A DNA stretch of 64,000 nt from Streptomyces massasporeus (GTDB taxonomy: Bacteria; Actinomycetota; Actinomycetes; Streptomycetales; Streptomycetaceae): assembly GCF_014648995.1 (NCBI RefSeq), contig NZ_BMSE01000009.1, positions 62,001-126,000 on the forward strand, given 5' to 3'. The notes below the pieces were generated by a model. The model did no database searches and had not been told where the DNA came from. It saw only the letters and a list, made by a program, of their open reading frames with translations. A program made the position numbers and the translations under genes. Positions 47,889 through 57,330 of this stretch are shown one piece after another (positions within the stretch are counted from its first letter, which is position 1; every line of letters begins with the position of its first letter).

Positions 47889-50800
47889 TCACCCCGGGAT
47901 GACCACCGTCCGCAGCTCCCCGTCGCCGAGGTGGAGCATGCCCTTGCCGGGGGCGACCTGGCCGCCGACCATGCTGCGGTTGAGGCGGACGCCGACGAGG
48001 TCGCCGCTGGAGGACTCCTGCGGGGACAGCAGGATGCCGCGGCGGGCCTTCTTCGCGTCGACCTGCCAGCCCGAGAAGCCGCTGCACACGTCCTCCTCGT
48101 CACCGGCGATGACGAGCGCGAGCCCGCGTTCGGCGCCGCGGGAGACGAGCTTCTTCATCTGGCTCTCGGCGTCGCAGTCCTCCAGGAGCTCGCCGTCGTC
48201 GACGAGGACGGCGATCGGCTCCTCCAGGGAGGCCTGGTCGATGAGCTCCTCGAACTCGTCCTCGTCGATGTCGTCACCGGTGAAGACCTTCAGGACACCG
48301 TCCGTGCCGTCGAGCTGGCGGAGCGGGGACTGGCGTGGGGCCGCGATGACCAGGCGGGTGCCCTGGGACAGGAACGAGTGGGCGAAGTTCAGCATGACCG
48401 TCGAGCGGCCCGACTTGGCCGGGCCCGCGACGACGAACGCCGGTACGCCCTCGGCCAGATCGGGACCGAAGCCGACGATCTCGTCGCCGCCGATGCCGAC
48501 CAGACCCCACAGCCGCGAGCGGGACGCGTCCGGGTCGCGCATCTCCCACGCCTCCGGGAAGGAGATGCGGCTGGGCAGGCTGTCGACGCGGAACGGCCGC
48601 CGCGAGCGGGGGACGTCCGCGTCGCGGGCCGCGGCCGCCTCGCCGATCGCGGCCAGCGCCGCGGCCTGGCCCTGACCGGTGGTGTCCGCGGCGAGCAGCG
48701 CGAACTGCGTCTCCGTACCGAACTCGTTGCGGAACGCGCGGCCCGGCGGAATCTCCTCCGGCACCTTGCGCGCCGGGATGCCGAGCGCGGAGAAGTCGCT
48801 GCGGTCGGCGAGCCGCAGACCGTACTTGTCCTCGGTGAGCGTCGCGATCCGGCCCACCAGGAGGGTGCGGTCGCCCGTCAGCACCAGGTGGATGCCGACG
48901 CTGGCGCCCTCGCGCATCATCGTCTGCAACTCGTCGGTCAGCGACCCGTGGTCGACCTCGCCGAGGGTGGGCACCCAGCCCTCCCAGCGGTCCAGCAGCA
49001 CCACGATGTGCGGCAGCCGCTCGTCCTCGGCGACCGACGCCCGCTGCTCGCCGATGTCCGCGAAACCCTTCTCCGCCAGCACGTCCTGGCGGCGGCCCAT
49101 CTCGCCCTTGAGCCGGTTGACCAGCCGCACGACCCGCTCGGTCTGGTTGCGGCTCACGACCGCACCGCAGTGCGGCAGCCGTGTCAGGGCGTTGAGGGCG
49201 CCGTTGCCGCAGTCGATGCCGTAGAGATGCACGTCGGCGATGGAGTGCGTGCGGGCGATGGAGCCCGCGAGGGTGCGCAGCACCTGGGAGCGGCCGCTGC
49301 GCGGGGCGCCGCCGATCATGAGGTGGCCGAAGGAGGAGAAGTCCACGGCGACCGGGCGGCGGGCCTGGCTCGCGGGCAGGTCCTCGATGCCGTACGGCGC
49401 CGGCGGCAGCCTGCCGGGGCCACCGGCGAACGCGGGCAACTCCACGTCGTCCAGCAGCAACGTCTCGTCCAGGGCGGGCAGCCACGGGCTGTGCTGCGGC
49501 GGGATGCCGAGGGAGCTGTTGGCGTCGCGGATGGTGTCCACGAGGACCTTCAGGTCGGTGATCTCCTCGTCCTCACGGGACTCGGCCTTCGGCTTGACCA
49601 GCGCCGCCCGGCCCAGGTCCTCCCAGGCCAGCGGCCCCACCCAGGGCATCAGCACGGCCGGGTCGGCCGCACCGGGCCGGCGGCCACCGACACGGCCGGA
49701 CTGGAACGGCACCAGCGAGGCGTGCCCGAGCCGGGCGTACGCGCGACCCGGGGTGTTCTTGGAGATGTGCCCGGCCTCGGGCGAGTCGATGACGTCCGAC
49801 GACTCGCCGCCGTCCGTCACCCGCAGCGCGATACGGAGGTTGGTGTTGGCGCGGATCTCGGGAGACACGACACCGGACGGCCGCTGCGTCGCCAGCAGCA
49901 GGTGGATGCCGAGGGAGCGACCACGCTGGGCGATGTTCACGAGCCCCGTGACGAAGTCGGGCAAGTCGCGCACCATCGAGGCGAACTCGTCGATGACGAT
50001 GAGCAGTCGGGGCACCGGCTGGTGCGAGGGATCCCGGCGCACCAGGTCCTGGTAGTCCTCGATGTCCTTGGCGTCGGCGGCGGCCAGGATGTGCTCGCGC
50101 CGGTGCAGCTCCGCACCCAGCGACTCCAGCGCCCGCTCCACCAGGTGGGCGTCGAGGTCGGTCACCATGCCGACCGTGTGCGGCAGATGCACACAGTCCT
50201 TGAACGCCGCGCCACCCTTGTAGTCGACCAGCACGAACGTCATGTTCTCGGGCGTGTTCGCCACCGCCAGCGCCGCCACGATGGTCTGCAGCAGCTCCGA
50301 CTTACCCGAACCGGTCGTACCGGCGATCAGACCGTGCGGCCCGTCCTTGCGGATGTCGAGCCCGAACGGCCCGTCGTACGACTCGCCGATCACGGCCAGC
50401 GTCGACTGCCCGCCCATCCGCCAGCGCGCCACGATCGCGTCACTGGTCGGCGGCTCCAGCTGGAGCACGTCCAGCAGCCGGCTCGACCCGGGCAGTGCCG
50501 AGTCCTCGGTCTCGCCGCTGATGTCCCGCAGCGGCGACAGCGACCGGGCCAGGCGCAGACACCAGGCCGCGGAGACGAAGTCCGGCCGTACGTCCTTCAG
50601 GCGCTCCGCACCGGCCTCCTCGACGCGCAGCCGCAACTGCTCGGTGCGGCCGGCCTGTTCGGGCTGCTGAGCGCTGCTGTGCCAGGCCTGGAAGGAGGGG
50701 AAACCACCGGCGGCCTGCTGGGGCTGCTGCTGGGTCTGCTGAGCCGGCTCGTACTCCGCGGCCTTCGGCTCGGCCACCACGTACGCCTGGCACTCACCGG

Positions 50801-52532
50801 GCAGGAAGCGCTCCTCGGCGTCCAGGCAGATGGCGAACATCGACACGGCCGGCCCCTCGCGCAGCAGCCGCACCACGCCGGGAAGGGACCGCAGCCGCCG
50901 CGACCCGTCCCACACCACCACGATGTCGGGGTCGCCGAAGCTCGAATTGCCCTGCGACTTGTTCTCCTCGGCGGCCTTCTTGCGCGCGTCGAGGATCTGC
51001 GTCAGCTCCCCGATCCGCGCGCCGACCGTCTCGGCGTCCGTCCCGATGAGCGCGTTGACGTCCTGACCGCCGGACGGCCGGGCGTGCGGCAGCCATCGCA
51101 CCCAGTCCCAGGACTCCTGCGCGGCGTTGTCGCTCAGCACGTAGAACTGCACGTCCATCGGGCTGTGCAGCGTCGCGGTCTGCGCGACGGCCCAGCGCCC
51201 GAGGGCACGGGCGGAATCCCCGGGCCCGGCCATACCGACGACACCGAGGGTGCGCAGGTGCAGCGCGACCGGGGCGTCCTCGATCTTCCAGGTCACCTGG
51301 CGGCGGTGGTCATCCTGCTCGGGGTCGTCGAGCACCACCTCGGAGGGCAGCTGCCCGGTCCCGAAACGGACCAGCAGGTGGTCGCGGTCGGTGCGCCGCC
51401 GCTCCCACAGACGGGTACGGGGCCCGGTCCCGAGGGCGAGCACGGTGGCCGGGTCGGGTATGGCGTGCCGCCGGTCGTTCCGCTCGGCGACGAGCGCGTC
51501 CTGGGCGTCCTTCTCGATCCGCTCCTTCTGCTCCTCGTACTCCTCGACCTGCTTGGCGTGCGACTTACGCCCGTGCTTCTTGTCGTTGTAGTAGTTGGCG
51601 AAGAGCAGGATCGGGCTGAGGGCCGCCATGATCAGGTAGTACCAGCGCTGGAAGATCATCACCGACACGACGGCACCCACGAGCGGCGTCAGCGCCATCA
51701 ACCAGGGGAGCGGTCTGGCCTCGTACTCTCGGGGCGGCGACGGCAGCCGGAAGCTGGTCTGCCGCTCGGGCGGACGCAGCCGCGGGGGGCGGTTGTAGTC
51801 GAGGCCGACGCCGTCGTCGGACCACTTGAGGGCGGCGTTCGGGGGTGTGTACCGGGTGAGTTCGAGAAGGGTGTTCCCGACCCCGATCTGAGCGCCGAGG
51901 GGCCACTCGGTGGGACCGTCCTTCTTCTCTTCCCTCTTCTCCGGGTCCTTCTTCTTGCCGCGCTTCTTGCCGCTGGGCTCGTCCTTCTTCTCGTCCGCGT
52001 CCTCCGCGAGGGAGGTGCCGTCGAGGGTGACGTGCTCCCTGTCCGAGTGCACGGCGACCTGGCAGGTGCCGTCGGTGGCGACGGAGAGGGTGAGGGCCCG
52101 GGCGTCGACCTCGGGGTCGTCGAGGCGGATGTACGACGCCGCGCCGCTGCCGATGTCGTAGCGCCCGACGCCGAGCCGGTGCACGAACCCGGCGGCCGGC
52201 CCGCCGACCACCCGCAGCTCGACGAGCCCGGTGGGCTCACCGGGCAGACACCCGGAGGGGTCCTGCAGGCTGACGACGGCGCCCTCGCGCAGGGGCGATC
52301 CGACGACGGTGGCGCCGGGATCGACGGCGTACCCGTCCACGTACACGAGGGGCGCGTTGTTGGCCGGCGCGTGCCGGTGCTGCCCGAGCGGGATGACCTG
52401 CGCCCCGCTGTGCCCCACCTGCTTGGCCAGCTCCTGCGCGATGTCCCCGACGGTGGACTCAGGATCGGCATCGAGCACCACGTCGGCGGTGCCGCCGCCG
52501 TACGGGTCGACGACGGTCAGAGTCAGGCGCAC
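47889..52532 (-). CDS. eccC: EccC, FtsK/SpoIIIE-type ATPase of type VII secretion
   Basis: A 1547-residue T7SS motor protein. The N-terminus has an FHA-like beta domain (residues 1-200), then a Lys/Glu-rich linker, two transmembrane helices (residues 273-315) and three ATPase domains. Walker A sites are GTTGSGKSE (about 737), GGAPRSGRS (about 1073) and AGPAKSGRS (about 1367). The first retains the full GKS; the others have GRS. EccC binds and drives WXG100 substrates. GTG at 52532 was chosen for its GGGGAGGA site. It is divergent from the esx gene. Confidence 0.93.
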   Translation of the reverse strand: MRLTLTVVDPYGGGTADVVLDADPESTVGDIAQELAKQVGHSGAQVIPLGQHRHAPANNAPLVYVDGYAVDPGATVVGSPLREGAVVSLQDPSGCLPGEPTGLVELRVVGGPAAGFVHRLGVGRYDIGSGAASYIRLDDPEVDARALTLSVATDGTCQVAVHSDREHVTLDGTSLAEDADEKKDEPSGKKRGKKKDPEKREEKKDGPTEWPLGAQIGVGNTLLELTRYTPPNAALKWSDDGVGLDYNRPPRLRPPERQTSFRLPSPPREYEARPLPWLMALTPLVGAVVSVMIFQRWYYLIMAALSPILLFANYYNDKKHGRKSHAKQVEEYEEQKERIEKDAQDALVAERNDRRHAIPDPATVLALGTGPRTRLWERRRTDRDHLLVRFGTGQLPSEVVLDDPEQDDHRRQVTWKIEDAPVALHLRTLGVVGMAGPGDSARALGRWAVAQTATLHSPMDVQFYVLSDNAAQESWDWVRWLPHARPSGGQDVNALIGTDAETVGARIGELTQILDARKKAAEENKSQGNSSFGDPDIVVVWDGSRRLRSLPGVVRLLREGPAVSMFAICLDAEERFLPGECQAYVVAEPKAAEYEPAQQTQQQPQQAAGGFPSFQAWHSSAQQPEQAGRTEQLRLRVEEAGAERLKDVRPDFVSAAWCLRLARSLSPLRDISGETEDSALPGSSRLLDVLQLEPPTSDAIVARWRMGGQSTLAVIGESYDGPFGLDIRKDGPHGLIAGTTGSGKSELLQTIVAALAVANTPENMTFVLVDYKGGAAFKDCVHLPHTVGMVTDLDAHLVERALESLGAELHRREHILAAADAKDIEDYQDLVRRDPSHQPVPRLLIVIDEFASMVRDLPDFVTGLVNIAQRGRSLGIHLLLATQRPSGVVSPEIRANTNLRIALRVTDGGESSDVIDSPEAGHISKNTPGRAYARLGHASLVPFQSGRVGGRRPGAADPAVLMPWVGPLAWEDLGRAALVKPKAESREDEEITDLKVLVDTIRDANSSLGIPPQHSPWLPALDETLLLDDVELPAFAGGPGRLPPAPYGIEDLPASQARRPVAVDFSSFGHLMIGGAPRSGRSQVLRTLAGSIARTHSIADVHLYGIDCGNGALNALTRLPHCGAVVSRNQTERVVRLVNRLKGEMGRRQDVLAEKGFADIGEQRASVAEDERLPHIVVLLDRWEGWVPTLGEVDHGSLTDELQTMMREGASVGIHLVLTGDRTLLVGRIATLTEDKYGLRLADRSDFSALGIPARKVPEEIPPGRAFRNEFGTETQFALLAADTTGQGQAAALAAIGEAAAARDADVPRSRRPFRVDSLPSRISFPEAWEMRDPDASRSRLWGLVGIGGDEIVGFGPDLAEGVPAFVVAGPAKSGRSTVMLNFAHSFLSQGTRLVIAAPRQSPLRQLDGTDGVLKVFTGDDIDEDEFEELIDQASLEEPIAVLVDDGELLEDCDAESQMKKLVSRGAERGLALVIAGDEEDVCSGFSGWQVDAKKARRGILLSPQESSSGDLVGVRLNRSMVGGQVAPGKGMLHLGDGELRTVVIPG

Positions 52533-52586
52533 GACTTGTCCTCCCCGTGCCACTGGGCCGGTACGGCCGCGTGGTGTCTGTCGCTG

Positions 52587-52658
52587 GTACCGCTGTGCTG
52601 TTGGCTTGCTGCGGTGCTCGTTTGTTGTGCTCTTCAGCCACGCGGGTCACAGCGGTAC
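52587..52658. promoter_or_regulatory. Long-range inverted repeat in the eccC/esx intergenic region
   Basis: GTACCGCTGTG (52587-52597) and CACAGCGGTAC (52648-52658) are perfect 11-base inverted copies separated by 50 bases. They lie in the 390-base region between the divergent eccC and WXG100 genes, which otherwise shows no gene. They could be paired operators or a stem in the eccC leader. Confidence 0.5.
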
Positions 52659-52923
52659 AGGGACGATATCCGTTCGGTACGACGGCGGGGCAATGGGGAG
52701 GCGCCGTGACGTTCCCGATGGCAACGGCGTACACGCTTTCATGACGGCTCGTTCACAAGGCGGGTATGGGGCACCACAGGCCACACCCGTAAGCTGCTGA
52801 CGCAAGAGCGGACGATCACACCGGTTGCCACGTGCGACCGGCAACTCGGCTTCCGGGCTGAAGAGTCCGCAAACAGGGAGCCACGGGGGTTGGCCCTGCG
52901 GCGTTGTGAGAGGGAGCGGCTTC

Positions 52924-53226
52924 ATGGCCAAGGACCTTGATGTCACATATCAGGACATGCGGGATGCAGCCAAGCATGTCGTGAAGGAGAAGGAAAAGCT
53001 CCAGGAGAAGCTCGAGGGCCTCAAGAAGTACATCAACAACCTGGTGCAGGGCGGCTACGTCACGAAGAGCTCGTCGAAGGCGTTCGACGAGAACTTCGAC
53101 GAGTTCGTGCGCGGCATGAAGGACACGCTGGACGGTCTCGACGGCATGGGTGACTACCTGACCATGGCCGCGGACAAGTTCGAGCAGATCGACGACGAGC
53201 TGGCCAAGCAGGCTCGGAGCAAGTAG
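52924..53226 (+). CDS. WXG100-family (Esx-like) protein
   Basis: A 100-residue helical hairpin protein. Length and composition fit WXG100. The turn has QGGY in place of WxG (NNLVQGGYVTKSSSKAFDENF). The C-terminal helix ends FEQIDDELAKQ, a variant of the YxxxD/E secretion signal. It is probably a substrate of the neighbouring EccC. GGGAG lies upstream of the ATG at 52924. No second esx gene is directly adjacent. Confidence 0.85.
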   Translation: MAKDLDVTYQDMRDAAKHVVKEKEKLQEKLEGLKKYINNLVQGGYVTKSSSKAFDENFDEFVRGMKDTLDGLDGMGDYLTMAADKFEQIDDELAKQARSK

Positions 53227-53660
53227 GGCCAAGGGCCGGCCGGGTGCCGACAGCCGATGGAGTCGGCGCCCGGTTCCCGGGCGGGGGCCGTCAGTCGGGA
53301 AGAGGCTGCCGCAGCAGGTGCATGTGCAGGTCGCTCCGGAGCTCCCTGACGATCTCCCGGGATGGCGGCCTCCCCGCCTCGCTCCTGGTGTCCCTGGTGC
53401 CGATGGGCGATACCCCCGCCGACCCGGAGAAGTACTCGGCGTGACTGGAACTGCGTGAGCCTGAAGGTGCGGGGGCGGCGACACGTGTCCGCGTTCTCGG
53501 TGCCACGACGTTGAGCGTCCACGTCCTGATGCCCGGCGGGGTTGGCTACCTGACGCGCTCCTTCTCGCCCCCGCTCACGGGGATGGCTGGTCCGATGGAG
53601 CGCTTGTGCGATGCCATCGCGGGTTCACGTCGGTGAGTGCAGTGACTCGGAGGGACATAG
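53227..53660. other. Intergenic region with one weak reverse frame
   Basis: About 430 bases between the WXG100 gene and the next plus-strand gene. A 71-codon reverse frame (53291-53506) ends PSREIVRELRSDLHMHLLRQPLPD. Its second half has good third-position GC, so it may be a short protein or gene remnant. Nothing else was recognised. Confidence 0.3.
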
Positions 53661-54230
53661 ATGCAGAGGCAGGCTGACAGGACGGGCACCGACCGGCGCT
53701 GGGGAGTGCGCGACGGCTTGGGAATCGCCGGAGTGATCCTCTGCCTGGTGGTCGGCACGGGCCTGATCCTGCTGCTCACGGGCCTGTGGAAGCGGTTCGC
53801 CCGCGAGACCCTCCCGCCCCTCGTGGGACTGCCCGGAGGCTCATGGGCGCTGGGTGCGGCCCTCGGTGTGATCACCGTGCTCGGGGTGATCGGAGGGCTG
53901 CGTTGCACCCCCGGAGTCCCGGGCGGGACCCACCTGGCGCGTGGACTGCGCTCCGCGGGAACGGCGATCTGCTGCGCTGCGGCTTTCGGACCGCTCTTCT
54001 ACCTGCTCGCCGGCTTGCGTACCAGGAATTGCCGTTCGATGAGTTGCGCCTACCTTCCGGGGACGGGCACCGCGTTCCTCGCCTACGTCGTCACTGTCGG
54101 CCTGGTCGGCTGGTCCATCCACCGCTGGACGAGCACGCGGGCAGCGGAACAACTCGCGAGGGAGCAGATGCGGGTGCGGAGGCTTCGGAAGAAGGGTAAA
54201 GGGAAGAGCCGGGCGGCACGGCAGCGTTAG
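53661..54230 (+). CDS. Four-helix membrane protein of unknown function
   Basis: A 189-residue protein. Transmembrane helices are near GIAGVILCLVVGTGLILLL, WALGAALGVITVLGVIGGL, GTAICCAAAFGPLFYLLAG and GTAFLAYVVTVGLVGWSI. The tail is very basic (RVRRLRKKGKGKSRAARQR). Two cysteines (RNCRSMSCAY) lie in the third loop. It is not EccB, EccD or EccE by size or motif. Confidence 0.65.
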   Translation: MQRQADRTGTDRRWGVRDGLGIAGVILCLVVGTGLILLLTGLWKRFARETLPPLVGLPGGSWALGAALGVITVLGVIGGLRCTPGVPGGTHLARGLRSAGTAICCAAAFGPLFYLLAGLRTRNCRSMSCAYLPGTGTAFLAYVVTVGLVGWSIHRWTSTRAAEQLAREQMRVRRLRKKGKGKSRAARQR

Positions 54231-54282
54231 CACGCAAGACTGCGGCCTCACTGTCCGCGCAACCCAGCATCTGAGTCCCTGC

Positions 54283-55587
54283 TTAAGCAGTCGTCACCGG
54301 CACGCCCGCGTCGGACAGTGCCTCGGTGATGGCCCTGGCCTCGGGTGACCGGAACTCGATGGCCTCCCCTGACTGCAGCAGCACGTCGACGGAGGGCGGA
54401 AGCCACGCCACTCCACTGCCGATGAGGACCGCACCCTGTACCTCGCCGAGTTGGAGGTCCAGGGCATCCCCGTCCGTCCCGCGGGCCAGCAAAGCACCCG
54501 CGTCGACTGCCAAGGCCCCGGTGCGCGAGGGCCCGGTGTCCCAGGCAGAGGACGTCGACCCCGCGAACGGGCTGTCCGGCTCTCCGAGCCCGTAGCGCAC
54601 AGGATGCACCACGGCGCCCCCGGGGAAGGCCGACGCCACGGAACTCGCTGTCGAATCGAGGGGCACCTGCTCGCGACGACGCATGCGCACGATCTTGGGC
54701 AATCCCAGCACGAGAAGCAACAACGCCAGTAGGCCTGCTACGGCGAGACCGAAAGCGTCCTGAGGGTGAGCGGAGACGAAGACCACGGTGACGATCACAG
54801 CAGGGCTGAGGAGAGCGGCGTTGAGCACGGCCGGGTGATTGCGCATGCCGGACAGGTAGGTTCTGGGCGACTCGGCACGGGACGCTGTCTGCGCGAACTG
54901 CGTGCGATGCAGGTCCCTCCTCCGAGCTCGGGCGCGAATCACCCGCTCGCGTACGGCCCAGCCGTATCGAGCCGCATACTTCCTGATCGTGCTCCAGGCG
55001 AAGAGCCCTGCCACGACCAGGCAAGGGAGCAGCCCGAGGACGGACGGATCGGACAAGTCGGCCAGGACAACCGCCGTCAGGATGAGCGCCAGGGTGAGCC
55101 CCAGCGCCGAGTAGAAGAAGCGGCCGTGCGGATACCCTTCCGCGCCGTAGCGTGTCGGGAAGTCCGCGTCGGGCCCGCGGTCCACCGCCGCCCACTGACG
55201 AAGCAACTCGAAGCGGCGAGCTGACCGCATACGCAGCGCGCGCAGGACGAACAGCGCCGGAACAGAGAGAACGGCGAGCAGCAGGAGCCCGAGCACGCTC
55301 GCCACCGCGACGTCGGTCATATCGCTCGAAGCGGAGTCGGCGGCGTCGATCACCATCGCCGGAACCAGCCCTGCGACCAATGTCACGACGCCCGCACACA
55401 GAAGGAATACGAGAGCACGACCGCGCGAGAGGTCTTCGCGGACCAGCATGTCCAGCGCCTGCCCCTGATCCCGCAAGCGGGACCCACGATCAGGCCAGCT
55501 GTCCGGTGCTCCCGGGGGTTCAGGCAACGGAGCTGCCTGGAAGAGCGGTGTGCGGGCCGAGGATTGACCGTCGATGTTCGTCGTCAT
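54283..55587 (-). CDS. Polytopic membrane protein of the T7SS neighbourhood
   Basis: A 434-residue protein. A Pro-rich start is followed by paired helices at about residues 58-80 and 92-112, again near 158-200 and 265-295, and then a soluble C-terminal domain of about 130 residues. That domain ends WLPPSVDVLLQSGEAIEFRSP. It may act as a T7SS accessory membrane component; no family was recognised. It starts at ATG 55587 with its own promoter region. Confidence 0.6.
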   Translation of the reverse strand: MTTNIDGQSSARTPLFQAAPLPEPPGAPDSWPDRGSRLRDQGQALDMLVREDLSRGRALVFLLCAGVVTLVAGLVPAMVIDAADSASSDMTDVAVASVLGLLLLAVLSVPALFVLRALRMRSARRFELLRQWAAVDRGPDADFPTRYGAEGYPHGRFFYSALGLTLALILTAVVLADLSDPSVLGLLPCLVVAGLFAWSTIRKYAARYGWAVRERVIRARARRRDLHRTQFAQTASRAESPRTYLSGMRNHPAVLNAALLSPAVIVTVVFVSAHPQDAFGLAVAGLLALLLLVLGLPKIVRMRRREQVPLDSTASSVASAFPGGAVVHPVRYGLGEPDSPFAGSTSSAWDTGPSRTGALAVDAGALLARGTDGDALDLQLGEVQGAVLIGSGVAWLPPSVDVLLQSGEAIEFRSPEARAITEALSDAGVPVTTA

Positions 55588-55754
55588 GTCCGTTCCTGTG
55601 CCGTCCGCTCATTCGGGCGAAGCGGGAAACGAGGCGGAGGCTTCGACGAAACGCAAGAGTGGAAGAGCCGGGCAGAGCGTTACCGATACCGGGCAACATT
55701 CAGGTTACCGGGGTACCGGCCCGGAGTAGTTGGCCAGATAGGAAATGGTGAGGA

Positions 55755-55946
55755 TCACCGATATCGCCACCAGTGGCGCAGGGCTGTCCCTCCTGCAACA
55801 GTCAGCAGGATGCCCAGCACGGTAAATCGTCCTACTGGGGCCGAGAAAAGAAGCCATACCCCACCGAACGAGAAGATCATTCCGCCGCTGCACATCAAGA
55901 AATTGTAGGCTCCGGCAGGCAGGTTTCCGGGCGGAATCCAAGGCAC
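55755..55946 (-). CDS. Small two-helix membrane protein
   Basis: A 63-residue protein starting at GTG 55946 with GGGAGA upstream. Two helices (FLMCSGGMIFSFGGVWLLF and FTVLGILLTVAGGTALRHW) make up most of it. It is the last gene of the lower-GC minus-strand operon. Function unknown. Confidence 0.6.
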   Translation of the reverse strand: MPWIPPGNLPAGAYNFLMCSGGMIFSFGGVWLLFSAPVGRFTVLGILLTVAGGTALRHWWRYR

Positions 55947-55989
55947 GTGTATCTCCCTGTAGCCAGGACGGGAGTTCCCGTCCTACAGC

Positions 55990-56631
55990 TCAGTCGTCAT
56001 CTTCGTCGAGGGGCACGTAATCATTGTGGCGGAGCACGATGGAGTGGGCCAGTTCGTCCATGTCGTCCAGCGAGCGCAGCACCTGGCTCGGTGCTGGTGA
56101 CCCTGTGATGACGACCACGTCCCGACCGTGTTCTTCACTGCGCCACGCATAACGGAGACTTGAGACGACAGCGTTACTTTCACTATCTACTGAGTAGCGG
56201 AGAACGCGTACTCCAGTTCCCAGCGACTCTGTCGCGAACTCTTCGACGATCGGTGCCTCGACTGCCCCATCATCGTCTGCGAGGGTAACCCGACGCAGTT
56301 CCGATGTCTTCTCGCCTTCGGAAGGGAATTCGCTCACGAAGACCGGGAGTGGGAGTGCTGTGGGACTGGGAAGATACAAGAGCACTTCGAACCCGGGAAA
56401 CATCTTCGGGTACTGCTCAACACATGCTGCCAAGGTGTCTGCCAGTAGTTCGACCTCGCCCGCTACAGGATCCGACTCGTGCTCTTCCCACCAGAGCTCC
56501 GCTGTCTCAGTCGCCCACTCTTGGGGTGTTCGCTCGTCGTCATCCTCCCAGGGCTCCGTTGCGCCAATCGTCCAGCGTGGAGGAATCTCAAGCCATACGT
56601 CCAGGTCGTACTCGATATCTAGCCAGCTCAT
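55990..56631 (-). CDS. Unknown acidic protein, paralogue of the 63383-64000 product
   Basis: A 213-residue, strongly acidic soluble protein. It shares with the 63383-64000 product the order LADTLAxC, LPLPVF, ELRRVTLADD...VE.PIV..F, and RYAWRSEEHGRDVVVI near residue 165. No catalytic motif is apparent. It overlaps the upstream gene by 4 bases (ATGA) in the effector operon, so a role as an immunity or chaperone protein is possible. Confidence 0.65.
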   Translation of the reverse strand: MSWLDIEYDLDVWLEIPPRWTIGATEPWEDDDERTPQEWATETAELWWEEHESDPVAGEVELLADTLAACVEQYPKMFPGFEVLLYLPSPTALPLPVFVSEFPSEGEKTSELRRVTLADDDGAVEAPIVEEFATESLGTGVRVLRYSVDSESNAVVSSLRYAWRSEEHGRDVVVITGSPAPSQVLRSLDDMDELAHSIVLRHNDYVPLDEDDD

Positions 56632-57281
56632 TCACTACTCCAACGAAATGTGGTCACGATGGCGTCAAAGAGGGAAACCGTAGCATCAGACAACTCATCA
56701 TTGGGATCTCCGCCACCCATGGTCGAGAAGGAGATCGTCAGCCATCTTCTACGATCACCGGGTACGGCTGCCACGTAGTCGACGCGACGTGAGGCCAGCT
56801 CGATGCCTTCCTGCACATCGGCTTCGGCCACTACCTCCCGCCTGGCGCCCGGCGCCTCATCAATAGTGACAGCTTCGTAACCGCCGGTCGATGTCATGAC
56901 TCCGAGGAATCGGCTGGGATCGCCTTCGGTGCTGATTTCACCCACTACGAACGAGGCAGCGATGGGGCTTTCTCCGGGGTCCGCCATCGGCAGGTAGAAA
57001 TCCAGCCCACCACTCTTTCGTGCACGCTTGATCCCCATTGACAGACGTCGCTCGACCTCCAGCCTGTACCGGGTAACCAAGTCTCTCGGAAAATTCTTGG
57101 GGAGCTGCTTGCATGCGGACTCAACGATGTCTCGGACTGTCGCCTCCCTCTCGCTTTTTCGGCGCAAGGGAATTCGTTTCCAATTTGGTGGAAGAATCAA
57201 GGAGTATCCATTTGCTACACCTTTCTCCGATGGCTCGGCAGGAGCCAAGCTCGAATTTTCCGCAGGATGATCTGGTCCCAC
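56628..57281 (-). CDS. Unknown soluble protein of the T7SS effector operon
   Basis: A 217-residue protein. A polar start leads to NGYSLILPPNWKRIPLR, then an alpha/beta body with repeated strands (GLDFYLPM; PIAASFVVGEI; RRWLTISFST). I recognise this pattern from actinomycete T7SS loci but not its function. It overlaps the 55990-56631 gene by 4 bases and follows the effector gene by 49 bases. A candidate effector-specific partner. GC content is lower than in flanking genes. Confidence 0.6.
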   Translation of the reverse strand: MGPDHPAENSSLAPAEPSEKGVANGYSLILPPNWKRIPLRRKSEREATVRDIVESACKQLPKNFPRDLVTRYRLEVERRLSMGIKRARKSGGLDFYLPMADPGESPIAASFVVGEISTEGDPSRFLGVMTSTGGYEAVTIDEAPGARREVVAEADVQEGIELASRRVDYVAAVPGDRRRWLTISFSTMGGGDPNDELSDATVSLFDAIVTTFRWSSE

Positions 57282-57330
57282 TCTACACCTCGAGGTTCGT
57301 AAGATTGGAGCTGATATAATTCTCAGTCAT

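Noticed and set aside
47931..52709. A 1592-codon open frame on the plus strand across eccC
   Set aside because: Shadow of eccC. The protein is rich in Arg, Gly, Val and Asp with no domain, while the reverse strand gives a complete EccC.
52547..52744. A 65-codon plus-strand frame in the eccC/WXG100 gap
   Set aside because: A hydrophobic N-terminus is visible, but third-position GC is not distinctive and no start signal exists. More likely leader DNA.
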